Assembly (NCBI GenBank): GCA_039619475.1
Contig: CM077115.1
Coordinates: 32,501,083-32,565,082 of the forward strand
Reading direction: 5' to 3'
DNA: 64,000 bases
DNA from: Icerya purchasi
Taxonomy: Eukaryota > Arthropoda > Insecta > Hemiptera > Monophlebidae
Every line of letters begins with the position of its first letter. Position 1 is the stretch's first letter. The notes under the pieces were generated by a model, which saw only the letters and a list, made by a program, of their open reading frames with translations, was not told the DNA's origin and did not search any database. Shown piece after piece: positions 22,676 to 34,269 of this stretch. A program made the translations under genes and the position numbers.

Positions 22676-23317
22676 GAAAAGAATTCGTAGGATGAGACGA
22701 ATGGCTGGACCAGAACGCCAACGCAAGAAGCAGAAGCCAATTGGCAAAGGCGAATCATGCAGCCAACAGGACTGGGGCAGAAACAAAACAAATAATGGAA
22801 AAATGAATCCGCAGCAATCCAGCAAAGAGTGCATTCAGGAGAGACATACCGAAGGTTAGAGGCCTTGACCTCGATCTTGGAAGTTACTGTCAGTTTGTAC
22901 CGCAAGACAATCCACAGTACAGCATGACGATCCTTATTTTCGGTTGCCAGTCGAAGACGTAGCAGAATGCATACGCGGTTGGTTAATAGAATCGCCGCCC
23001 AGAAAGGCAAATCGTTATAAATGCGATTAATAGCTACCATGGAGAAATTCTCCAAACGAGTGCTATTCTTGATGAGCCTATATTTCTGGTAACTTGTCCT
23101 ATAAGCATAATCGAATGCGATTAGCTTTACAATGGCTATCCTCTAGAGGCTCCGCTGTGCGAAGATGGGGTTAGGCCACCCCACGGCGGTTCTCCCGACC
23201 AAAGTGCCATAGCGGAGAAAACGTGCGGAAGAAATATCTATAATACTGTGGGTTGCTCGATAACAGAACATAACAATAATCCAGAGGGATACAACAGGGA
23301 AGAAAGTAAAATAAGAA
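22676..23317 (-). other. LINE copy A: ORF1-ORF2 spacer
   Basis: About 640 bp between the end of ORF1 and the ORF2 ATG. A 131-codon open frame crosses it (23055-22660) but shows no family motif; I do not call it. Confidence 0.45.
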
Positions 23318-24210
23318 TTAGCAGAAATGTAAGTTACTAGAGAGAAATGCAGAAAGAGATGTGACAAAGTTATGAGAGGAAGCTATATTGTGGGAAGAAA
23401 GCAGTTCTAAAATTGCTGCGGATAGGTTACTGACGGCGGATGGGGATGAACCCGACGCATTGGTCGGTATCCCGTTCGAGGATGAGGAAGGTAAGGCTAT
23501 ATTTAAGTCAGCGTAGGAGAAATTGTCGTTTGAGTTATGTTGAGTGAGAGCCCAGCCCCTGGACGGGTACGGAATTTCATTGGAAGGGAGAGGAGGAAAT
23601 TGAGGAATAGATTTATGAGGCGCTTTCGATTTACTCTGTTTACGAAAAGTGGGGGACTTAAGGGGAAGTTGTGGATTAGGGACAGAAATATTGAGAGGAA
23701 CACTAACTTTAGAAGAAGGGATAGCGGCTCGGTTGGCATATGAGAAAGCTTGTGTAGAATAAGAATTGCTTCTAATGACTGAAACCTCCTGAAAAGAAAC
23801 GTTTTCAAAGGACATTATTTTTTTGATGTCCCTTTGTTTAGTCCATTCCGGACAACTACGGTCGTTGGAACAATGTGCGCCCCTGCAGTTTCGGCATAAC
23901 GGGGGGTTATGAAGATCAATACATTCTGAGACGGAATGTTTTTGGGAACAATGGGAACAAACAACTGAAGAACTCCGGCAGTGTCTAGCAATATGTCCGA
24001 ACAGGAAACACTTAGCACACTATCTTGATAGAATAAAAAAACTACCGTAGAGAACCGATTATTATTAAGAAAAACATTAAAAGACTGACGTAATAAAAAG
24101 AACAAATATGGAAATTTTTTTGAAATGATATATTTACCAAGTGGCAAACAAAAATGATAAATAATAATAATAACATAATTATTATCCTTAGAAACGTTTT
24201 CAAGCAAATT
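23318..24210 (-). pseudogene. LINE copy A: ORF1 with three zinc knuckles
   Basis: On the minus strand from about 24015, directly after an in-frame TAG, the frame reads C-A-K-C-F-L-F-G-H-I-A-R-H-C, then C-S-H-C-S-Q-K-H-S-V-S-E-C and C-R-N-C-R-G-A-H-C-S-N-D-R-S-C. These are the three CCHC-type knuckles of the gag-like ORF1 of I/Jockey elements, which binds element RNA. The frame stays open through P-E-W-T-K-Q-R-D and a Ser/Pro-rich tail to its stop at 23318-23320. Upstream of the TAG a different frame (24207 to about 24020) continues what may be the N-terminal part, so ORF1 carries at least one frameshift plus the stop. Confidence 0.75.
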
Positions 24211-24624
24211 TTCAGCCGAAAAAATAGCTAAAAAATAAGATATAGAAGAACATGTCTCACAAACAATCTGTAAATAAAAACACGAGTATAGAATGAATTA
24301 TCAGTCAACAATAGATGCAATTAATCAGATTACAACAAATTTGTAGAGGAAAATTTTTAAGAAGAAAGATGCACGTCATATAAGACCAAAGAAAAAACAT
24401 AGATGAAAGCCAGGCAAAATACGTAAAAACGTTAATAAATAAAAAACCGCTGAAAAATCGATGGTAAAATGAATATATATTATAAAAATACTAAAGAACG
24501 GAAAATCATTAGAAGAAACGTGCAAAAAAATGGTTATCATTAAAAGTGAATAAATGTAATAAAACGGACAATTTTTATCAGATATTCGTTATAGGAAATT
24601 CTAAATTTTAAATAAAGAAGCGAG

Positions 24625-24764
24625 TTTTTTTTGTTTTTTTTTTTTGCTTTTTCTCTTCTCTTCAACATGTGCCGCGTGTAACTACGACGGTTATTTCAGT
24701 ACATAAACGAAGGTATTTTATATATGGGCCGGGTTACTCGTCGTTAACGAAGAACCCTTGTGAT
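24625..24764 (-). mobile_element. 3' end of LINE C (split by hAT1)
   Basis: A T-rich run at 24625-24645 is the poly(A) of a minus-strand LINE. The rest of this LINE lies beyond the hAT element, from 27887. Removing the hAT and one copy of its duplication rejoins the two parts through CTTGTGAT. Confidence 0.55.
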
Positions 24765-25375
24765 CAGTCTTGGATTTACATCCCGGATTTAAATGGGCTG
24801 CAGCCCACAGCGGCAAAATTCGGAAGGGCGGCATATTTGCATAAGATTGAAAAGTTTTTTCTTTTGAAAAATACTTAAAATTTCCAAAATATTATTACAT
24901 ATTATGGCGTTTTAGTCATATTAGGGGGTAGGAGAAGAATGTGACAAAATCATTTTTTAACTTGCACTAATGTACAGAAAAGTTTAAAAAAGGAGAATAT
25001 ATTGATGTAGGTAAAATTTCCAAATGATTATAGACAAATAACACGTAAGCAAGGGAATCGAGAAATGAATTTAAAATTAACGAAATGTAAACTGGAACGT
25101 GCATTATTATTAGGCAAAACGGTGCTATATTAGCAGTTAAAGGGAATTCTCGAAGTGGGCACGAGACAATGGTTGGTCAGCATGATAAGAGCTCAAACAA
25201 GACTGGAAGAAAAACTGAAAATTCACAAATGTATGTAGTAGCGGTATCTCATTGATACGACAAAAGTTAAGAAGATTTTTCGAAGAATTATTTATATTAT
25301 TTCTCGCCATACCAAACGATGTAAGGTGCTCAAAGCAGTGTGACACTGGGGCACTGCGGGAAGCGTGCTGGACAT

Positions 25376-25466
25376 GTACACTTTATTTCATTTTTGTGAT
25401 CATTTAACAAGCAAAAGGAAAACCTCAATGTAACTGGAAAACCCAACTCTAACAATAATGTAAAAA
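25376..25466 (+). repeat. ~92-bp direct repeat left of LINE copy B
   Basis: Starts GTACACTTTATTTCATTTTT and ends near ACTCTAACAATAATGTAAAAA. The same sequence, about 80% alike by eye, restarts at 26876 immediately after the poly(A) of copy B. Position at both edges of the insertion is what a very long target-site duplication would give. Confidence 0.75.
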
Positions 25467-26875
25467 AATTTCTTGTCCTCCAACTTTTCCTTCTCTGAAC
25501 TTCTTTCTTCCTCAGAAAACTCATCTAACTCCAGTCCGGGCCGCGATAAAATTTCTTACTCCATCTTTAAAACCCCATCTATAAAGTCTCTCAAATTTTT
25601 TTTAATCATTTTTAAAATTCCTTCCTACAATCTGGTTCTGTCCTGGATTCATGGAACACCTCCGTTGTTATCCCCTATTTCAAAGAATAATTCCCCTACT
25701 CTTCGGCCTATTTCTTTAGCTTCTCGCCTAGGGAAACTCTTTTTGCTTAACATACGGCTTGTTTGGTGGCTCGAACACAATAACTTGCTTCCAGACAACC
25801 AGTTTGGTTTTTGTCCCGTCTTAGGCCCTCAAAATTGTATTAGTCTTTTTCTTGCTGACATTTATAAATCATTTATTTCCAAACAATTCGTAATTGCAGC
25901 TTTTATCGATGTAGCCAGTGCATACCGAAAGCGTCCATCTTCCCACGCTCAAAAACGTTACGATTTCTTTGAATATCCCTGCATCCATTCCTAATTATCG
26001 ATCTTTTTCAAGGTAGAATTCTCCTTCTTTCTCCGCCTCAAGGAAGGTCTCCCACGTTCTATCTTTTCTGCGGAATCTATTATCATCTTACAAGCCATTA
26101 TTTATATTTCTTCTTCTACAAGTCCTTCCAAATTTCTTATCGTTTCCGACTCTTTAAGTGTTCTTCTAGCGCTATATCTCCACCTTCTCTTTCACCTTCC
26201 ACTGATGGTATTATCCTTTCTATTCGTTCTCTTCTCCATGATCTATCCCTATAATTGACTTTTTTTTGGGATTCCCGGACATTCAGGCATTGATGGAAAT
26301 GTAGCCGTCGATCTCCTTGCTAAAGCTGCAGCTTCCAACGGAAATTTTATTGGTAGGGTTCCAGCGCGCAATATTCTTCTTCCAAGTAAATCCTGCCATC
26401 TTAGGCACCTTGTTGATGTTTTTCTTTTCGCTAATCCTAATTTCTTTTATCTCTTGCTTAATTCTATGATTTCCTCAGTTTGCGTCGGTCCATAATTACT
26501 AAACTATCTCGCCTTCGTTTCTCGCATAGTCTCCTTCCTTCTTCTCTAAATCGTTTTTCCTTGACTGCATCTCCTAATTATCCATTGGATCTTGAAGGTT
26601 ACTAGTATGTTTGTGATGCGGATCACGTGTTTTTCGAGTGTACTGGTTTATCTCGCAAGCGTGAGTTACTTTATTATCAACTTTTAAAGCTTCTTTCAAC
26701 GCCTCCTATGTTCTTTCTTGTCTACTCTCTCAGTTGTGTCCAGATGTGTTCCTCGATTCCATTGTCCATAAAATAAAAATATAGTTTTTCTATTCTGTTT
26801 CATGCATCCCTTCCATTTTGCTGGGCTAATGCTCTCTGGTATTAAACTCAAGGGAGGTAAAAAAAAAAAAAAAAA
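25467..26875 (+). pseudogene. 5'-truncated I-clade LINE copy B
   Basis: Begins within the RT N-terminal part: L-S-S-N-F-S-F-S-E-L matches copy A's L-S-S-D-F-N-I-N-E-L. It continues with L-R-P-I-S-L-A-S, R-L-V-W-W-L-E-H-N-N-L-L-P and A-F-I-D-V-A-S-A-Y up to 25994. The RT palm after motif A is deleted. The remaining sequence resumes in RNase H around 26270-26330 (I-P-G-H-S-G-I-D-G-N-V-A-V-D-L-L-A-K) and the C-terminal R-L-R-F-S-H-S-L plus C-D-A-D-H-V-F-F-E-C motif near 26520-26650. It ends with 17 A at 26859-26875. Plus strand, opposite to copy A. Truncated at the 5' end, internally deleted and frameshifted, so inactive. It sits inside hAT1. Confidence 0.85.
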
Positions 26876-26966
26876 GTACTTTATTTAATTTGTAATCATT
26901 TAACAAAAGCAAAAGTAAAAACTCACTATAACTGGAAAAACTAACTCTAACAACATTATAAAAAAC
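26876..26966 (+). repeat. ~92-bp direct repeat right of LINE copy B
   Basis: Partner of 25376-25466. Shared blocks include ATCATTTAACAA, AACTGGAAAA and AACTCTAACAA, in the same order and spacing. Confidence 0.75.
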
Positions 26967-27443
26967 ACAATAACAATAACGTGATAGCAGGATGGGAAAA
27001 AACACAAAGAAAGATTAGCGCTGAACAAAATTTACCACTTATCGATTAATCGATATACGTAAAATTTGATGTGGTATTTTTAAATAAGAATTCAACTTTT
27101 ATCTCAACAATTTCAAATCAAGAGACATCTGAAGTAAATGTAATATAATATGAAAAAAAACTTCATGAATAATTACCCTACAGATTTCGAAGATTCATTA
27201 ACTTCAGAATGTGTATTCATTTTCATTCATACATACGTGATAAACTTCATTTAGTTCAATTTATTTTGAAGAACAAAAATTTAAACGAAAATAGTAAAAT
27301 CTAAAACTGGAAATAATCATAATGATGAAAATATTATTATTCAAATGGTAAATTTAATACGAAATGAACATTTGCAGAACGTATATATCGCTAATTTAGA
27401 CATTGCCTTTTAGAGAATTTATCTTTGATTATTTTAAACAAGC

Positions 27444-27611
27444 TGCTCAGCAGAACGCTCCTTTCCTGCAATGAAAAGAATTCAAAATGTTTTTCAAATC
27501 AACAATGTCTCACCGAAAGAGTTAAATGATTTATCTATTGTATTTATTGAAGAACGGTTAGTAAAGAATTTAAACTTTGATGATGTAATAGAGATGAATT
27601 TGCATTTTTAA
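27444..27611 (+). pseudogene. hAT1 transposase C-terminus (hATC)
   Basis: The plus strand reads S-A-E-R-S-F-P-A-M-K-R-I-Q-N, then E-L-N-D-L-S-I-V-F-I-E and L-N-F-D-D-V-I-E-M-N before TAA at 27609-27611. This is the hAT dimerisation domain, in which A/C-E-R-x-F-S is the most conserved block and the L-x-x-L-x-I/V-x-x-I/E helix follows. It is the tail end of a transposase whose RNase-H-like catalytic part is no longer readable. No start codon can be assigned; the ATG at 27471 lies inside the domain. Confidence 0.8.
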
Positions 27612-27886
27612 AATTGCCTCGTAAAAAAATGTAAACTCTAATTGATACATATAAAAATGATATATGTATAGAATTAAAATAAAATTTAGGTATGTTTTAA
27701 AAATGTATCAAAATTTTTTAATTAAAAACTTTTTAAACTTTTAATTGAAAATTAATTTTTAACTTTTATTTTCTTACTTTAGTTACTCGATTGTATTTTT
27801 TATTACTTAATTTATAAATTATTCTAAGGGCGGCAGAAACTAGAGCCCACAACGGCATTTGACTATAATCCGACCCTGCTTGTGAT

Positions 27887-28545
27887 ATTGGTAGTTGCAG
27901 CATCGGAATCTCCCTGTATGTCTCCTAGTAGCCAAGTTGTGTTCGTAAATGAATTTCGCGCGGTTAAGAAGTAAGTGCGGAGCCGTAGGGGGGGACACAT
28001 GGACGGAGGCGAAGATTTGTCGATTGTATGTTTGCCAGACAAAAATGATATAATTCACAGCCGGCTGAAGAGCTTAAAATTGTAATGGGATGTTTCTTCC
28101 GTTCACCAACAAGGCTCGACTGTGTGCTATTTTGTTTTTTGAAGAATGCCGTAGTAGCTTCCCATTCTGTTTTCCACTGGTTTTCGCAGGTCTTTCAGCA
28201 TGCTCTGGCATTAGTGAGAACAAATGATCCGCTCGTTACCAGGCACCCCGATGTGCCCCCGGAACTTAAATTTACATGGCTGTCCATTTGATGCAGTTGT
28301 TGATGTAAACAATAGTATATTTTTAATATTGGCAAGTTGTTTTTTCTTAAAAATATGTTTAAAGACTACAAGAAATCAGCAATTGTGGGGATATTATTGG
28401 AAGGTGGTAGAGGCAGAGTGTAATTCTATGGAATTTTACATGCGTCATTGAGTCGTAGCGATCTGACTTTCGAACTTTCGGCAGTGGTCTTGCTTCACTA
28501 CACTAGCCTTAGCTTCATCTGTGTGTCGTAAACCAGAGATGGTGG
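27887..28545 (-). pseudogene. LINE C: RNase H remnant
   Basis: Minus strand, in shifting frames. Near 28535 it reads G-L-R-H-T-D-E-A-K-A-S, comparable with the first RNase H segment (Y-T-D-G-S-K), and near 28268-28235 R-G-H-I-G-V-P-G-N-E-R-I, a clear match to the last segment (W-x-P-G-H-x-G-I-x-G-N-E). Their ~95-residue spacing fits an RNase H domain. Between 28235 and 27887 the C-terminal region is degraded. The element resumes at 24764 and ends in poly(A) at 24625. Upstream of 28545 I cannot recognise the RT, so the full extent is unknown. Confidence 0.55.
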
Positions 28546-28559
28546 TACGAACATTGACT

Positions 28560-29915
28560 AATTGCTCTGGCTGCCACCTCCGCCGTACGATGTAACGGTA
28601 TTTACTCGGATGAGGAATTCCAATGGGGGATAAAGATATTAGGGCTGGTTATTGGTGTTTATACGGACATCCGCTCGCAAGGTATTTCTGGTAGTGGGTC
28701 GCCTGAGAAAACTAGTTCGAGAAAACGGTGATCTAACTGTAAAGTTTTATTCGTAGCTGAGAAATAGAAATGTATTTCGCTGTATGAAATATTACCGGAA
28801 GTAAGAGAGCGGGGGGCAACCGAATAGGGCGCACATGCTGACAGCCGACAAAATTCGATGCGCCGCCTCCCGAATGGTTCCTAAAGTGATGCACGGAATT
28901 TCAACGGGGATTTACTAGACGAGAAATAGACCCGGAGGCGAGGGCGGCGGCACCCGTATAGTTAATTCTTGACACGATCATGATCTGTAGACGCCGAGAA
29001 AAGGAATTTACGGTTGATATTACACCTGGGACTAGCCAGGTGGATAGATTTAGTGCATTTAAGTTTCAAATTGACGATATAAGGCTTAGAAGCGTATTGT
29101 TAATTAATTATGCTGCGAGCAGTTGATAAAGGTGCGAAAACCTAAAAATAGCAGTTCATCGTTAGGAAATTTTAAACGGGAAATTATGAAAATTGATTAC
29201 TAAAAAGAGCTGATTACTGCTACTATAAAGGTGGAAAACCTGGCGAATAAAAATCTACATTAGAGTTTCGTCATTTTAGCTGAAAATTGAACACGAATTT
29301 AATACTAAACAGCGTTTTTTATTATAAGCTATTTAATAGAGGTAGGAAAATCCCGGGGAACAAAATCAAAAACACTTTACATCGGAAAATTTTAAATCGA
29401 ATTTTAATACTAAATTGGTGCGTTTAATGGATATTTCTTATGTTTATTTATATAATAATATTCAGCTACATTCATAGAGCTTACTGCAAGAAGCTGATAG
29501 AGTTGTTTCCTAGGCAATTCTAGATGTATGTTTATATATTTTAACAAATGCTACGCGTAGACTTTTCAAAATTAATTCCCGGTATCTGCAAAACTCAAAA
29601 TTATTCCAGGCATTGCATTCCGCTCGATCTTGTAAATATACTTTATTTAGGGCGATGAAAATGTTGTAATCTGTCATTTATTCCTTTCTGGGCTCTATTA
29701 AGCCAATGGTGTAATACGCACGTTAATTAATTAAATAATTAATTAATTTTTATTTGTATAATAACGTAAAATTTTTTTCAAGTACCTTTTAATATACTGC
29801 AACGCAGCTAATATACGTAAACAAAAAGTCAGCTTACTCTAGAGTGCTTTATTTCCAGTCATTTCGATAGAACCGAAAAGTTTTATCTAAAAGTGCCCTG
29901 TAGACTATTTAATAA

Positions 29916-29948
<33 letters not shown>

Positions 29949-31053
29949 ATCTGACGAATATCTACCTGATTCTTTGGGTTTGTTTTTTTTCTCCAACAAC
30001 TGCTGTAGACGTTGTGCAAACGCTTCTGATAGCCAACGCGTCACGCAGATTTAAACATTTTGAATTTATGTTCCGGCCCCGTTACCGATAGATGTACACA
30101 GCACATCTCGCCAACAAAAACGAAGAACACACCATAAAGTAAGATTTATGTGCAAGAAGGAAAGTATTCAAACATTTCGCCGACGAAAACAAAAAAAAAC
30201 GAAATAGAAATGCTACTTTTTACCAACCGAAAAAATCAAAAACAAATATTTTTCACTAGCTCTGCGTGAATATTGGACGAGTAACGAGAAGAAAATGAAA
30301 AATCAGACTACTCAGCAGATTTCGGTTAAAGATAGAACAAAAAAACAGCGGGAAAAAAAAGCAAGAAAATTACCACCAACAGATAAATTATCACGCGAAA
30401 CGAATGTTGTACGCAGCTCTATATACTAATAGCGTAATTTCATTCGCAGACAAGATTCCGAGAATATCTGTAATATTAGCGAAATTTTTCGCAGTAAAAA
30501 AGTTACCGAGAATGAAATTTTTCCACTAATGGTGGAAAAAGTTTGATTATATTTCACGCAGCCGCTGAAAAAGAAAAAGATCACTCGCTGATTCAGTACG
30601 ACCTTTAATGTGCTCGTAACAAGCTTAAAAAAGGATCTAAATCATAAACGAATTTTTATAATTTTTCGGCCGAAATCGCCCAAATTTCGTCGGAAGTTAC
30701 ATAAAACTCGGCAGCCTGTATAGCAAAGTTTTCCGAAAACATCGACGGCATACCTGACTGTAGGACCAAGCTACGAATTAACCCATAAGCGCTTTTTCGT
30801 TTACGCCTAGAGGCCCTACGAATGAACGCTAGAGAACAACATTTTCGGATTTACGTTACCGAACAAGTCCAACTTCGGTTTGGTTTTTATTTTGATGTCT
30901 CCTGCCTAAACAACGATTGTTACTTTCTTTTCACCGTGCAAGTATCGTCCTTTTTCGACAACGAAACGATGGCGAACGACTTGGTCGGCTATTTCCGTTT
31001 TTGTCTTACTTAGAAATTAATAAAAATTAAAATTTTAGTGGACATTTTTTCGA

Positions 31054-31093
<40 letters not shown>

Positions 31094-31150
31094 AACACAT
31101 AAGTAAAACAGACCTACTCTTGATGATATACCGCAGCTATTAGAGCTACA
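28560..31150. other. Gene-free stretch
   Basis: No coding frame I can assign. It includes an A run at about 29918-29944 and a (TA)n block at 31057-31090. A 63-codon frame at 30822-31013 has no recognisable motif. Confidence 0.4.
31057..31090. repeat. (AT)n microsatellite
   Basis: Seventeen AT units, uninterrupted. Confidence 0.95.
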
Positions 31151-31169
31151 CATGTACGAGCGCCGTTCA

Positions 31170-31803
31170 TAAAGTAAGATTCCGTAATTTTTATTTATTT
31201 TCGAAACTAATAAAGCTGGAAAAAAATGAACATCGCCATTGAATTCAACGTACTTTTATTTACTTTTCCGCATATTATTCACCTTTCAAATTTAAGCATT
31301 AGTCGAGTCGTCGGTACATTAATGTATAATACCTTCCTCCTAAAAACTTGCCGCCAAATTTTGTAATCAGGTAAGAACAAAATTTTTCAACTGCTCGTCC
31401 GTCTCGAATTTTTTTCCTGCGACGTCTCTTTTGAGCTTTGGAAATAAATGGTAATCGCTAGGTACTAGGTCCAGACTGTAGGCTGGGAAAGGTAAAGTAT
31501 TTCAGCCAAACTGAGCGATGAGATCACAGGTTTCTCGAGCAGTGTAAGGACGAGCGTTGTCATGGAGTAGCTCGATGTCTTGGGTCACAGTCTTCTACGT
31601 CTTTTGTTTTGGATTGCCGGACGAAGGTTGGTTAGCGTCATACCTTTTTCCATTGACAGTAGTTCCGAGTTCCATGAATTCAATCTAACGCCTTCGGAAT
31701 CCCAGGAGACCGTCTCCATATGCTTCTTCCGAGTCAGTATTTGTTTTCGCAACACCCGACTTTTTTCCTGTCTCACTAATAAAAATCCGATCATTTGATC
31801 CAC
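31170..31803 (-). pseudogene. mariner DD34D transposase remnant
   Basis: Minus strand from 31803 to a stop at 31262-31260. The 5' half is missing. Readable order: M-E-T-V-S-W-D-S-E-G-V (first catalytic Asp region), L-R-P-A-I-Q-N-K-R-R, then L-L-H-D-N-A-R-P-Y-T-A (second Asp), P-A-Y-S-L-D-L-V-P-S-D-Y-H-L-F-P (third Asp) and G-K-K-F-E-T-D. Exactly 34 residues separate the second and third Asp, as in classical mariners. At least two Trp positions have become TGA stops (after Q-F-G and after V-L-T), and the C-terminal C-L-N-L-K-G-E...Y-A-E-K also contains stops. The 3' end of the element is near 31170 (TTCATAAAGTAAGATTCCGT), an inverted-repeat end related to that at 15308. Confidence 0.85.
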
Positions 31804-31809
31804 ATAAAA

Positions 31810-34030
31810 AAATTATTTAAATTGCACATTAATTTTTTCCAGAAATCAGTCTGTCTACTAATGAAAACCGGAGCGAAATCCTTTTGCCTGCAGTTTTTCC
31901 TACACATTAATACTTGTTTAAATCTTTAAATGCATTGCTGTCTATATGTACAGTAATTTTTTTTTTTTAATAATAATTAAAACAAACTCTAAATACATTC
32001 CGTGACATTAATCTGCAATGTTTGGTAAGGATTAAAGATTTGAATATATGTAAATAATATTTCTGCAAACAAACATCAAAACTAAAAATTACATTGCTTC
32101 TATTATTTCAATTATTTTTCGAAAATATTCACTTCTTAATTTTTATTTTTAATTACTCCCCAGCACCCACCACCACCACTGCGTCATTAATAACAATTTC
32201 TGAGTGTGCACTTGATTGAAATTCACGCTCATCAATTCTAAGCATATTTTTAAGAAGATAAAAATTATGCGGTATTCTGATATGCTAATAATACAGGCTT
32301 TGAGAAGAATACCTCGGCCTCGTGGAAGTCGAAGATGTCAATTTCATTTCTGAGAAAAAGAAACAAACAAACTCGAAAAGCGAATATATTTCGACGTGTT
32401 TGAAGAAGCCTCTATTTGTTTCGGAGACGTGTGGCGAATTAATATTAACAGAGCACCCAAAACTGGCTAAAAACTGAAACCAACAGCCCACTGACACCAT
32501 ATACATTTCTATGTCTGAGTACATCCTTGGTTTATCGATAACTAACTATCATTTAACACGATTTTTTACCGACACGTCAGCAAATGATGGTCTGGAAGAA
32601 ACATACGTTCAAGTGGTCGGTATTGTCGCAAAAACTGGAGAAGAATCAGACCGACACAAACAATCCCAAAAATTGTTTTTACTGAGACTGATTGTTTCGG
32701 TTGAATTTATCGAATAACGAGTACCAAACAAAGGAATCTGATTCCCACTCAGAACCATCAATTAAGTATTCCTAAACTGCGTTCTTCTCAAGCAAGGAAT
32801 TTCAAACATTTCATTCATTATTAGCTGTGTATAAATTATTTCTTTCGAAACAAACAAATTTTAGAAATATAACGTACTTAATAATAATCGTTTCATATGT
32901 GTATTATATACATACATACTGTAATGTGTACATTACATGAATAATAAATATAATAAACAAATTAGTAATTAACATAGAATTGAAGGCGAGCGTGAGTGTA
33001 AATGTGTATGTAGTTCGGCGAATGATCGGAGATGATGATGCCTGGAGTGATGTTATGTCACGTCTGACGTAACGGAAATAGTGCTGGAGGAAACGCCGTC
33101 CGACGGTGGAGGGGACTTCGATTTGGTTTGGAGATCGGAAATATGTTCACGAGTAATCAGTCAGATTTTGGAGTCGGAAAAAGACAGTTAAAATAAAGGC
33201 TGATCGTGAGTCCGCACCGGTGGCTCACTACATTGGCCAGACGCTTTCCGTGATTGTATTCGGCCGTATAAAATCATAATCATTTTATCGCGTTTATTCG
33301 AAAAAGTATCAATGAATTAATTTGGTTAAAATAAAACGAAAGAAAAGATTCGAATACCAGAAGTCCTACGTCAGGAAAATAGATAAACAGGATCAACGAA
33401 GAGGAACAACGAATCAGCATCACTATATCATCGGCATCGACCCCTCCGGAATTCGAGATATGTATATAAATTATTTAAGTTTATATTAATCACCATTCGG
33501 TAGAAATTTTATCATTTAAATTATAGTATTTTATTATTTTGATTTTAAATAAGAATATTCAAATTTTCTTACGGTCGACCGTCCTCGAAAGATCTATGTA
33601 CGAGTTGGTAATAAATAACTAAATCATAATTAACATTCTTGTGTGCGTGAATAAAAAAAGAATAAATAAATAAATAAAAAAATATATATATAAAAAAAAA
33701 AACAATAAATTAATTAAAAATAATAATAATAATATTAATAATTATTATTATGATTAGAAATTATATTAATTAATAAAAATAATACTAATAAATATCATAT
33801 TAAAAACGATAATCATCATAATAAGTGTAATAAAATAGGTCCGCGGGAATAAAACTCGCGGTGGCATCCCTGATATAAGAATAAAAAAGCCAAATAAGAT
33901 ATACACGCTTCAATACATATATATATATATAACTCGGCCATTTTGGCCTCGTAAGGGGCTGTGCCCCTTGACCCCTCTTGCTTTCATTTCTGTCTCTTTC
34001 TCTTCTATACTTTGTATAAAATTATCAAAA
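31810..34030. other. Gene-free stretch
   Basis: AT-rich. 33000-33240 is less AT-rich and contains AATAAAGG followed by GTGGCTCACTACATTGGCCA, which resembles an LTR edge next to a primer site, but no partner LTR or gag/pol is in the window. A small CCGCGGG...CTCGCGG hairpin lies at about 33841-33861. Confidence 0.35.
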
Positions 34031-34031
34031 T

Positions 34032-34269
34032 TTACAACGTAATTCTTACTGGCATCAATACAAAAAAAAATAACATAATTACAAAAATCCTATTCTAACA
34101 TTTAACTTTCATTATATAAAATTAAGATATTGTTTCGTTACATTTTTCGTTACATAAAATTGTGACATTTTTTAAATAACAATAACAAAAATCCTATAAA
34201 ATATAACAAACGTTACATAAAATTGGGACATTTTTTCGAATGGGAGGTAGCCTAAGAATTACGTTGTAA
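34032..34269. mobile_element. Possible 238-bp MITE
   Basis: Perfect 17-bp inverted ends TTACAACGTAATTCTTA (34032-34048) and its reverse complement (34253-34269). The inside is AT-rich with loosely repeated CGTTACATAAAATTG-type phrases and no coding capacity. No clear target duplication, so the superfamily is unknown. Confidence 0.5.

Larger units (their letters stand above)
18902..24250 (-). mobile_element. Nearly complete I-clade LINE (copy A)
   Basis: A single minus-strand element read 5'->3' from about 24.2 kb to a poly(A) tail seen as 28 T on the plus strand (18902-18929). The order is ORF1 with three CCHC knuckles, a ~640-bp spacer, then ORF2 with APE endonuclease, RT, RNase H and a C-terminal Cys/His segment. 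The large frames have no internal stops; damage is a handful of frameshifts and a few stops at the 3' end and in ORF1. The 5' boundary is uncertain because ORF1's start is degraded. No target-site duplication found. The copy at 25467-26875 belongs to the same group. Confidence 0.85.
24765..27878 (+). mobile_element. hAT transposon 1, exact 8-bp duplication
   Basis: Flanked by identical CTTGTGAT at 24757-24764 and 27879-27886. The left end CAGTCTTGGATTTACA and the right end, read inward as CAGGGTCGGATTATA, are imperfect inverted repeats resembling the ends of hAT2 (CAGGGGCGGATCTACA). A GGGCTGCAGCCCA segment follows on the left and a related TGTGGGCTC on the right. The 3' part still encodes the hAT C-terminal dimerisation segment (27444-27611). 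The middle is occupied by the LINE insertion at 25467-26875; most of the transposase is lost. Confidence 0.9.

Noticed and set aside
33000..33240. Solo LTR with primer-binding site
   Set aside because: AATAAA and a TTGGCC-type site are present, but no second LTR, TG..CA ends or duplication could be located.
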